Shown here: piece after piece, positions 27,118 to 33,105 of the stretch
Layout: every line of letters begins with the position of its first letter
How positions within the stretch are numbered: position 1 is the stretch's first letter
Origin: F23-B02 sp963613665
Lineage (GTDB): Bacteria; Bacillota; Clostridia; Oscillospirales; Oscillospiraceae
NCBI GenBank assembly: GCA_963613665.1
Contig: CAVEAL010000023.1
Span: 1 to 35,964, forward strand
Length of the DNA stretch: 35,964 nucleotides
Reading direction: 5' to 3'
Position numbers and translations under genes: made by a program
Notes under the pieces: generated by a model
Told to the model about the DNA's origin: nothing
Database searches by the model: none
Seen by the model: only the letters and a program-made list of their open reading frames with translations

Positions 27118-27957
27118 TCACTCGATAAGCGCATCAATGTCGGCAACGCTCAGACCGTCATGCAGTGCAAGATCAATACCGTAGGCAATGAGCTTTGCGA
27201 GGCTGCGCACAAGCTCGTCAATATTTCTCGGCGTAACGAACATGCGCTCTGCGCCGTCGGCAAGAGCAGCGGCATCGCACACGGTCGGAACACCGACGGC
27301 TATCACGGGGCAGCCGAGGAACGCGGCGCTTATCTCTGCGCGATCGTTGCCGACGCCGCTGCCGGGGGAAATGCCGCTGTCGCCGAGCTGAATATTGCGG
27401 CAGAGTCTGCTCAGCTCACCGCTTGCAAGTGCGTCGATGGCAATGACGCAATCCGGCCGCACAACGGAGCACGCAGAGCGTATCGCCTGTGCGCTCTCGA
27501 TGCCCGTAGTGCCCAAAACGCCGGTGCGAAGCACGGAAACCGATGAAAAATCGGCAAAATCGGCGGAAAGAGAGCTTTTCAGGTGCCGCGTGACGATAAT
27601 TCCGTCGGCAGCACAGGGGCCGAGCGCATCGGGAGTGACTGCGCGGTTGCCGAGACAGGCAATAAGAAAGCTGCTGCCGTGCCGTACGGCCGGGAAGCTG
27701 CGCAGCAGCTCGCAGAGCGCAGCGGCGCAGTCGGAAAAGCAGGGAGCGCGTCTTGTAACATAATCTGCCAGTTCAAGCGTAAGATATCTGCCCTGAGGCT
27801 TCCCTACGGCCTGCGCACCGGCCTCGCTCCCGATAACGACTCGGCTCACCGTGCAGCCGCGGGTTACAAAAGTGTCGGCCAGGACGCCGCCGGGTGTGAA
27901 GTCAAGCCGCGCCGCCGACTCGGCGGCAAGGTCAGTTCGGGCAAATTGCTTCTGCAT
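27118..27957 (-). CDS. gpr: Spore germination protease GPR
   Basis: A protein of 279 residues (Bacillus GPR is about 370, so this is short, but several clostridial members are shorter). GPR is an aspartic-type peptidase (family A25) that degrades small acid-soluble spore proteins at germination after self-processing. Diagnostic is ACLGNRAVTPDALGP, with the Asp of TPDALGP, and IAIDALASGELSR with a second Asp; GISPGSGVGNDRAEIS also fits the family. GCAGGAGGTACGAG precedes the ATG. The stop is next to parS site 2, upstream of parA. A weak SigG-like promoter lies upstream. It is transcribed on the same strand as parA-parB. Confidence 0.9.
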   Translation of the reverse strand: MQKQFARTDLAAESAARLDFTPGGVLADTFVTRGCTVSRVVIGSEAGAQAVGKPQGRYLTLELADYVTRRAPCFSDCAAALCELLRSFPAVRHGSSFLIACLGNRAVTPDALGPCAADGIIVTRHLKSSLSADFADFSSVSVLRTGVLGTTGIESAQAIRSACSVVRPDCVIAIDALASGELSRLCRNIQLGDSGISPGSGVGNDRAEISAAFLGCPVIAVGVPTVCDAAALADGAERMFVTPRNIDELVRSLAKLIAYGIDLALHDGLSVADIDALIE

Positions 27958-27986
27958 CTCGTACCTCCTGCAACAATATATAGTGG

Positions 27987-28017
27987 TAGCATCCCCGCCG
28001 GCAGCACAAGCGATACA
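27987..28017 (-). promoter_or_regulatory. possible SigG-like promoter for gpr
   Basis: On the minus strand TGTATC (28012-28017) and GATGCTA (27987-27993) are 18 bases apart, resembling forespore sigma promoters (-10 CATACTA-like). gpr is a forespore gene in Bacillus, so the fit is plausible but the match is only moderate. Confidence 0.3.
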
Positions 28018-28054
28018 TTAAATGATAAAAAAACGGAAAAAGCAAAGAAAAAGC

Positions 28055-28083
28055 TTGCAATTTCAGTGCTTTGATGGTAAACT
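28055..28083 (+). promoter_or_regulatory. rpsT promoter
   Basis: TTGCAA (28055-28060) and TAAACT (28078-28083) are 17 bases apart on the plus strand. Transcription would begin near 28090, leaving a leader of about 155 bases. Confidence 0.6.
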
Positions 28084-28089
28084 AATTAT

Positions 28090-28240
28090 CCGCGAGCGTC
28101 TACTCGCGTTTCGTTACGTTATTCAGTCCCAACGGCAGTAACCGCCAGAACAGGAAAATCAGTCTGGCAGCCGGCGTAAACCGGCGGTTTTCGCCGGAAA
28201 AGTCCGTAGACTTTTGTTACTAAGTTACAAGGAGGTGCAC
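28090..28240 (+). promoter_or_regulatory. Structured leader of rpsT
   Basis: Contains a GCCAGA/TCTGGC stem (28144-28168) and two mutually exclusive GC stems: GCCGG/CCGGC (28170-28185) and CCGGCG/CGCCGG (28181-28197). S20 is autoregulated in some bacteria; a leader with alternative stems is suggestive, but no known element was matched. Confidence 0.45.
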
Positions 28241-28244
28241 AACG

Positions 28245-28508
28245 ATGCCCAATATCAAGTCCGCAATGAAGAGAGATGCCAAGAGCAAGGAGCTCCGCGC
28301 AAAGAATCGCGCAGACAAGACCGCGCTCAAGACCGTCATGAAGAAGTTCGACGCAGCAGTCGCAGGCGGCGACAAGACCGTCGCAGCAGAGAGCTACAAG
28401 GTCGCAGTCAAGGCAGTGGACAAGGCAGCCTGCAAGGGTCTTATCCATAAGAACAACGCAGCTCACAAGAAGAGTGCCATGACCGTCGCACTCAACAAGA
28501 TGGCCTGA
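28245..28508 (+). CDS. rpsT: 30S ribosomal protein S20
   Basis: A protein of 87 residues, typical of bS20, which binds the 16S rRNA 5' domain early in small-subunit assembly. Starts MPNIKSAMKRDAKSKELRAKN, a diagnostic opening, and continues with Lys/Ala-rich helices ending KKSAMTVALNKMA. AAGGAGGTGC before the ATG is an excellent ribosome-binding site. It is divergent from gpr, preceded by its own promoter and leader, and followed by a strong terminator 20 bases downstream, so it is a single-gene unit. Confidence 0.97.
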   Translation: MPNIKSAMKRDAKSKELRAKNRADKTALKTVMKKFDAAVAGGDKTVAAESYKVAVKAVDKAACKGLIHKNNAAHKKSAMTVALNKMA

Positions 28509-28526
28509 TCTCACACTATTGATCAT

Positions 28527-28566
28527 AAAAAGACAGTGCAGATTTTACTCTGCGCTGTCTTTTTTT
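28527..28566. terminator. rpsT terminator (repeated terminator hairpin, copy 2)
   Basis: AGACAGTGCAGA (28531-28542) pairs with TCTGCGCTGTCT (28549-28560) around TTTTAC, followed by T6. The loop is the reverse complement of that in the copies at 23048 and 31216, so this copy is inverted relative to them. Confidence 0.88.
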
Positions 28567-28607
28567 GCATTTGATATTGAATTTTGATAACACCTCATCC
28601 GGTTCGC
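28527..28607 (-). repeat. Extended terminator repeat, left copy (inverted)
   Basis: Beyond the hairpin the match to 31171-31253 continues on the minus strand: ATATCAAATGC, TTATCAAAATT and CCGGATGAGGTG. The two copies of about 80 bp are in opposite orientation and enclose the lysR / deacylase / EamA module. Confidence 0.75.
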
Positions 28608-28613
28608 CTGCAT

Positions 28614-28789
28614 GACGCGAAACGTTTTTATTTCCTCCGTTGTCCCGATACCGGGCTGATGCAATAAACGTATAGGGACGGTTTCAGATCGCCTCCAAAA
28701 AAGCGCGAAACGTTTTTATTTCCTCCGTTGACCCGATACCGGGCTGACGCAATAAACGTATAGGTACGGTTTCAAATCGCCTCCAAAAA
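28614..28789. repeat. Two tandem half-unit repeats before the lysR 3' end
   Basis: Units 28614-28701 and 28702-28789, each GCGAAACGTTTTTATTTCC, CCCGATACCGGGCTGA, GCAATAAACGTATAGG and a TCGCCTCCAAAAAA end. The second unit's end encodes the last LysR residues and stop. Confidence 0.85.
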
Positions 28790-29629
28790 AGCGCGGAGGG
28801 CGGCAGAGCAGGAGCTGCGGCCGCGGAGCATGATGCCGAGACGGCGAACGGCGGTCTTATCGGTGGGGCGGATGACGATGTCATAGGGGTTGCGGCGCAG
28901 AATAAGCTCCGGCAGCATGCTGACACCGAGGCCGCACTCTACCATCGACATGATCGCGTAATCGTCCCATGTCGTGAAATGCACGCGCGGCGACAGCCCG
29001 TTTGCCGCAAAAAGCTCGCTTATCTCGTGCGTTCCGGCCTTTTCGAGCAGCATGAACGACTCCGTGCACAGGCTTGCAATGGGAACGATGTCGAGCTCGG
29101 CAAGAGGATGCCCCTTCGGCAGCACGGCCATGAAGCGGTCTGACTCGATGCTGACAAGGTCGAGGTCGGACTCGTCCGGCAGGCTCGTAAAGCCGCAGTC
29201 AACGCTTCCGTCGCGCACCCAGCTTTCGATCTCGCCGTAGTCGCCGAGCAGCAGCTCATAGTCAATGCCGGGATAGCTGCTCTGGAACCTTTTGATGACT
29301 CCGGGCAGGCGGTGCGTCGCAATGCTCGATATCGTGCCGATGCGTATAAGCCCCGACTGCACTCCGCGCAGCTCATCGACCTGCATTTGCAGCCGCCTGT
29401 ACTCCGCGCAAAGGCTCCGCGCATACGGCAGGAGCCGCTCGCCGTCGGAGGTCAGGCTCACGCCCGTGCGGCCGCGCTCAAGCAGCGACAGCGACCACTC
29501 GTGCTCAAGGTCGCCGATCATGCGGCTGATGCCCGACTGCGAGTAGTTCAGCTTCTCCGCAGCCCGCGTGAAGCTGCCGCACTCCACCGTTGTAACGAAC
29601 GCAAGGTATTTTGACACGTTCATATCCAT
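28772..29629 (-). CDS. LysR-family transcriptional regulator
   Basis: A protein of 285 residues. The winged HTH (residues 1-62) reads YLAFVTTVECGSFTRAAEKL, NYSQSGISRMIGDLEHEW and LSLLERGRTGVSLTSDGERLL. The effector-binding domain includes GLIRIGTISSIATHRLPGVI and the substrate-pocket-like LPKGHPLAELDIVP. It diverges from a deacylase-like and EamA-transporter gene pair, the usual layout when a LysR regulator controls its neighbours. Start is MDMNVSKY at 29629; the Met at residue 3 is an alternative. The C-terminus F-L-E-A-I and the TGA come from a repeat terminus. Ligand unknown. Confidence 0.92.
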   Translation of the reverse strand: MDMNVSKYLAFVTTVECGSFTRAAEKLNYSQSGISRMIGDLEHEWSLSLLERGRTGVSLTSDGERLLPYARSLCAEYRRLQMQVDELRGVQSGLIRIGTISSIATHRLPGVIKRFQSSYPGIDYELLLGDYGEIESWVRDGSVDCGFTSLPDESDLDLVSIESDRFMAVLPKGHPLAELDIVPIASLCTESFMLLEKAGTHEISELFAANGLSPRVHFTTWDDYAIMSMVECGLGVSMLPELILRRNPYDIVIRPTDKTAVRRLGIMLRGRSSCSAALRAFLEAI

Positions 29630-29656
29630 TTTTCTCGCCTCACTTATCCGGTTTTG

Positions 29657-29674
29657 TTATGCAGTTCATGATAA
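29657..29674. promoter_or_regulatory. candidate LysR binding site
   Basis: TTATGCAGTTCATGATAA is an imperfect dyad in the divergent 111-base gap between lysR and the deacylase-like gene. The downstream gene has a TATGAT -10 (29701-29706) but a poor -35, consistent with activator control. Confidence 0.3.
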
Positions 29675-29740
29675 ACATTCGCTTTTCAAATACATAAAGC
29701 TATGATACAACAAATCCATTGAAAAAGGAAGGGGAAAGAA

Positions 29741-30277
29741 ATGTTTTATGTAAGCACACCCGAAAAGCAGCCGCCGGAGAGCTTCAGAACGCCGCTTCAG
29801 GAGCTGGCGTACAGGACGCTCGGCGAGCTCGGCATTGAGTATGAGCGCGTGGACACGGACGAGGCCGTGTCGATGGAGCTGTGCACGCTGATCGACGAAA
29901 AGCTCGGCGCGCAGATCGTCAAGACGCTGCTCGTCTGCGACCGTAAGCAGACAAATTTCTACCTGTACATAACGACCGGCGGCAAGCAGTTTAAAAGCCA
30001 TGATTTCTCCGCCGCACTGGGCATTTCACGCGTTTCCTTCGCGCCGAGCGACAAGCTCGAGGAGCTTCTGGGCGTCAGGATCGGTGCAACGACGCTGCTG
30101 AGCCTGCTGCTGCCCTCGGCAAAGGACGTGCAGCTCGTGTTCGACGCGGACGTGCTCGCGCAGGAGTACTACGCCTGCTCCGACGGCACGGCCACGGGCT
30201 TTCTGCGGATGAAAACGCACGACATGCTCGACAGGCTGCTGCCGTACATGCATCGGAGCTATCTGACGGTGGGTTGA
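29741..30277 (+). CDS. YbaK/ProX-type aminoacyl-tRNA deacylase-like protein
   Basis: A protein of 178 residues resembling the YbaK/EbsC/ProX editing domain, whose members hydrolyse mischarged tRNA (often Ala-tRNA-Pro). The C-terminal half shows the family pattern: KTLLVCDRKQTNFYLYITTG, KQFKSHDFSAALG, FAPSDKLEELLGVRIGATTLLSLL, and the VQLVFDADVL segment. The N-terminal VDTDEAV stretch fits prolyl-tRNA editing-like members. GGAAGGGGAAAG precedes the ATG. It overlaps nothing but is one base from the EamA-transporter gene, so they are co-transcribed and probably controlled by the divergent LysR. Substrate uncertain. Confidence 0.85.
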   Translation: MFYVSTPEKQPPESFRTPLQELAYRTLGELGIEYERVDTDEAVSMELCTLIDEKLGAQIVKTLLVCDRKQTNFYLYITTGGKQFKSHDFSAALGISRVSFAPSDKLEELLGVRIGATTLLSLLLPSAKDVQLVFDADVLAQEYYACSDGTATGFLRMKTHDMLDRLLPYMHRSYLTVG

Positions 30278-30278
30278 G

Positions 30279-31166
30279 ATGAAAAGATATCTTTCCGCAC
30301 TGCTGCTGTTCGGCGCGAACGGAATCGCAGCAAGCTTCATCGCTCTGGACAGCGGGCAGATAGTACTGCTGCGCACGGTAATCGGCAGCGCCACTCTGCT
30401 TGCGCTGTTTTACCTCGGCGGCGGGAGCCTGTCCGGCCTCCGTGACCGCCGCGATATTGCGCTGCTGGCCGTATCGGGCGCAGCGATGGCCGCCGACTGG
30501 CTGCTGCTGTACGAGGCTTACTCGCGCGTCGGCGTCGGCCTGTCTATACTGATAAATTACACAGGGCCTGCTATAGTCATCGCGCTGTCGCCGCTGGTGC
30601 TCAGGGAAAAGCTCACGGCCGGAAAGCTGTGCGCTCTGGCGGCGGCGCTGTGCGGTGCGGTGCTCATAAGCGGCAAGGCAGTCTCCGGCGGCACGGACAG
30701 CGTGGGCATCGTGTGCGCGGCGCTCTCGGCCCTCGCCTACGCCGTGATGGTGCTGTCAAACAAGCTCACGCGGCATATAAAGGGCAACGACAACGCGCTG
30801 CTGCAAATGCTGTTCACCTGCGCCGTCGTAGTCGTCTGCTCCGTGCTGCGCGGCGACGCCGTGATGAGCATTACCGCATCCGACCTGCTGCCGATACTGC
30901 TGCTGGGCGTCGTGTGCACGGGGCTTGCCTGCCGGCTGTATTTTTCGTCGATCGGCGAGCTGCCTGCGCAGACGGTTGCCGTCTGCGGCTATCTTGAGCC
31001 TATGTCGGCCGTGCTGCTGTCGGTGCTGCTGCTCGGCGAGAGCATGAGTCCCGTGCAGATCCTCGGCGCCGCGCTGATAATCCTCGGCAGTCTTTTGGAG
31101 GCGCTTTGGGGCGGTCACGGATACGGCCGCTGCGGCAGCACTGCATCAAAGCATTTGAGGAAATAA
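30279..31166 (+). CDS. EamA/DMT-family permease with repeat-derived C-terminus
   Basis: A membrane protein of 295 residues with about ten hydrophobic segments and two EamA repeats (e.g. GANGIAASFIALDSGQIVLLR and VVCTGLACRLYFSSIGELP), typical of the drug/metabolite transporter superfamily. The residues LSPLVLREKLTAGKL and LLLGESMSPVQILGAALI are family hallmarks. It starts one base after the deacylase stop. Past ILGSLLEAL the last 20 or so residues (GGHGYGRCGSTASKHLRK) are encoded by a degenerate intergenic repeat whose usual stop has been lost, so the C-terminus is probably an acquired tail. Substrate unknown. Confidence 0.88.
   Translation: MKRYLSALLLFGANGIAASFIALDSGQIVLLRTVIGSATLLALFYLGGGSLSGLRDRRDIALLAVSGAAMAADWLLLYEAYSRVGVGLSILINYTGPAIVIALSPLVLREKLTAGKLCALAAALCGAVLISGKAVSGGTDSVGIVCAALSALAYAVMVLSNKLTRHIKGNDNALLQMLFTCAVVVVCSVLRGDAVMSITASDLLPILLLGVVCTGLACRLYFSSIGELPAQTVAVCGYLEPMSAVLLSVLLLGESMSPVQILGAALIILGSLLEALWGGHGYGRCGSTASKHLRK
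31091..31166. repeat. Degenerate intergenic repeat read through by the EamA gene
   Basis: TTTTGGAGGCGCTTTGG followed by CACGGATACGGCCGCTGCGG and CATCAAAGCA parallels the left arm of the family (T-tract, GGAGGCGC, ATACG, TGCGG, ATCGAAACA). The usual CATTGA stop is CTTTGG here. Alignment is by eye. Confidence 0.55.
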
Positions 31167-31170
31167 GAGC

Positions 31171-31253
31171 GCAAACGAGCCGGATGAGGTGTTGTCAAAA
31201 TTAAATATCAGACGCAAAAAGACAGTGCAGAGTAAAATCTACACTGTCTTTTT
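31171..31253 (+). repeat. Extended terminator repeat, right copy
   Basis: AACGAGCCGGATGAGGTG, TTGTCAAAATTAAATATCA and the hairpin (31220-31249) match the inverse of 28527-28607 with a few differences. Confidence 0.75.
31216..31253. terminator. EamA-operon terminator (repeated terminator hairpin, copy 3)
   Basis: AGACAGTGCAGA (31220-31231) pairs with TCTACACTGTCT (31238-31249) around GTAAAA, with A-tract before and T-tract after. Confidence 0.85.
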
Positions 31254-31269
31254 GCATAGCTTCGGTTTT

Positions 31270-31386
31270 TTTACACCTCTTCAGTCAGCCTTCGGCTGAC
31301 AGCTTCCCCTCAAGGGGAAGCAAAGGGCGCAGACGAAATTTGCACTAAATCAGCACAATCTCACGGGGCGCGAAGCGCCGTCAAAG
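31270..31386. repeat. Hairpin-module repeat
   Basis: ACACCTCTTCAGTCAGC, CTTCCCCTCAAGGGGAAG, GCACTAAATCAGCACAATC, TCACGGGGCGCGAAGCG. Same module as in 3000-3110, 11305-11390 and 23130-23200; CAGTCAGCCTTCGGCTGAC forms its own hairpin. Ends at the stop of the next gene. Confidence 0.72.
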
Positions 31387-33048
31387 CTACTTGTCGCCGG
31401 AGACGCCGCGGCGGGCGGCCTCGAAGCGGCGGCGGGCCTCCTCGTATTCCCTGCGCGCCTTCTCGTAATCGTTCTGCCGCGCCTCGGCCTCGAGCTTTTC
31501 TGCCTCCTCGTTAAGGCGGCGTGTCTGCTCGGTGAGCTCGTCGATATCCTCCGGCGCGGGCGCGGACACGGTCTCTTTTGTGTTATCCCTGCCGCGGACA
31601 GGCTCATCATCGTCATCGTCGTCTTCATCGTCGTCCTCGTCCTCGACCGCCGAGCCGGTGAATGCCTCCGACGGGCGGACGTACTGCGGCTTCTGCCTGC
31701 CCTTGACGGCATCGGAGTAGCTGCGGCTGCACAGGAGCGCAACGAGCGCCGCGGCGACGGATGCGCCCAGCAGCACGAGCATTGCAGTGAGCTGTGTGCT
31801 GCCGCTGCCGGAACCGTCCTCGAGAGCGTAGACGAAGCTGCGGTAATCGTTTGACAGGCCGTAGATATTAAGTGCCAGCGCGGCGACGGCGGTGATGCCG
31901 GAGGCGGCGGCAGCCGCGAGGATGCGGGTCCTGTTGGGCTTGAGCGACGCAAGCACGCCGGCAATACCGGCCGAGAGACCGATAATGCATATGATGCGCA
32001 GGGTGTTGTACAGGTTTTTGCGCAGGTCGAGCTCGGCGTTCATGCTCTCAACGTCCTCCTCGACATAGTCGCGGGCGGCCTGGAGCACGGACTCGTAATC
32101 GGTCTCGTCGCTCACGCGCGAGGCGATGCCCTCGTTTTCCATGAGCACGGCTATGCCGGACTTGACTGCCGCCTCCGCGTCGTCCTGCTCGGTGAGCGTA
32201 TCCTTGAGCTCGTTCATCTTGTCAACATTGTCGTTGAGCTGCTGCTGACCGGCGTCGAGCTGCTGCTTCGCGGCGGCAAGCTGAGCCTTGCCGTTGTCCA
32301 GCTGCACCTTCGCGGCATCGAGCTGAGCCTTGCCGTTGTCCAGCTGCACCTTCGCGGCGGCAAGCTGAGCCTTGCCGTCTTCGATCTCCTTCTCGGCGGC
32401 GGCGATCTGCTCGTTTGCGGCGGCAAGCTGAGCCTGGCCGTCCTCGTATTCCTTCATGGCCGCGCGCGCCTCGTCGAGCGTCGTGAAGCCGAACTGAGAG
32501 AGTATCCCGTTCACGACCGACTCAAGCCCCGTCAGGCCCAGACTGTCGATCCTGTCGAAAACGCGCTTTGCACGCTCGTATGCGGGCGTTGCCTCGTCGA
32601 GCTTCTTCTGCGCCTCGTCGCGCTGAGCCTTCGCCTCGTTGAGCTGGGCCTCGCCCTCGCTCAGGCGCTTTTCGGCCGCCTGATACTCGGCGAGCTTGGC
32701 ATTGTACTGAGCCTCGGCGGCATCGTATTCGGACTGCCCCTGCGCGATCTTCGCGGCACCCGCGTTATACTGCTGCTGCCCCTCGCTGAGCTGCTCGGTG
32801 CCCTTCTGATCGGTCACGACCGACTCGGTGTAGTCCTTTTCGTCCTCGGTGCGGTTTGCCTCAGTCTCACGCAGCTCGGCAACGCGCGTTTCGAGAACAT
32901 CGACGAAGTCGGTGATGTCGGCTCTCTGCCCGCGCTTGAAGCGCAGGATATCCGACAGCTCATCCGAGCCGCTGCCGGCGGCAATGATGCCGAAAACGGA
33001 GCTTGCCGCGAGCAGTACGCTCAGGATCAATAACAGCGTTCTTTTCAT
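31387..33048 (-). CDS. Coiled-coil membrane protein with 14-residue repeats
   Basis: A protein of 553 residues. An N-terminal signal or anchor (LLLILSVLLAASSVFGIIAA) is followed by a long extracytoplasmic coiled coil (about 60-285). It includes a repeat of about 14 residues, AQLDAAKVQLDNGK (230-262), seen in the DNA as 42-bp direct repeats (32281-32322, 32323-32364). Three further hydrophobic segments lie near 350-368, 376-396 and 419-440. The C-terminal cytoplasmic part holds an Asp/Glu run (about 469-482) and a charged helix to 550. Function unknown. It lies 57 bases after the MMPL transporter stop on the same strand, suggesting a partner or an X-X-X-Leu-X-X-Gly-type repeat protein of the YhgE/Pip sort. 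Confidence 0.8.
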   Translation of the reverse strand: MKRTLLLILSVLLAASSVFGIIAAGSGSDELSDILRFKRGQRADITDFVDVLETRVAELRETEANRTEDEKDYTESVVTDQKGTEQLSEGQQQYNAGAAKIAQGQSEYDAAEAQYNAKLAEYQAAEKRLSEGEAQLNEAKAQRDEAQKKLDEATPAYERAKRVFDRIDSLGLTGLESVVNGILSQFGFTTLDEARAAMKEYEDGQAQLAAANEQIAAAEKEIEDGKAQLAAAKVQLDNGKAQLDAAKVQLDNGKAQLAAAKQQLDAGQQQLNDNVDKMNELKDTLTEQDDAEAAVKSGIAVLMENEGIASRVSDETDYESVLQAARDYVEEDVESMNAELDLRKNLYNTLRIICIIGLSAGIAGVLASLKPNRTRILAAAAASGITAVAALALNIYGLSNDYRSFVYALEDGSGSGSTQLTAMLVLLGASVAAALVALLCSRSYSDAVKGRQKPQYVRPSEAFTGSAVEDEDDDEDDDDDDEPVRGRDNTKETVSAPAPEDIDELTEQTRRLNEEAEKLEAEARQNDYEKARREYEEARRRFEAARRGVSGDK

Positions 33049-33105
33049 TTTGCTTATATTCCTTTCCCCGGCGGAGGCAGCTTTCCCCCGATGCCTCCGG
33101 CGTAT

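Noticed and set aside
27020..27121. Longer ParA from 27121
   Set aside because: It covers both parS sites and the promoter; the Soj-like start MSRIIAIANQKGG has its own ribosome-binding site.
32281..32364. 42-bp direct repeats as a mobile or regulatory element
   Set aside because: They are in frame inside the coiled-coil gene and encode a 14-residue coiled-coil repeat, so they are explained by protein structure.
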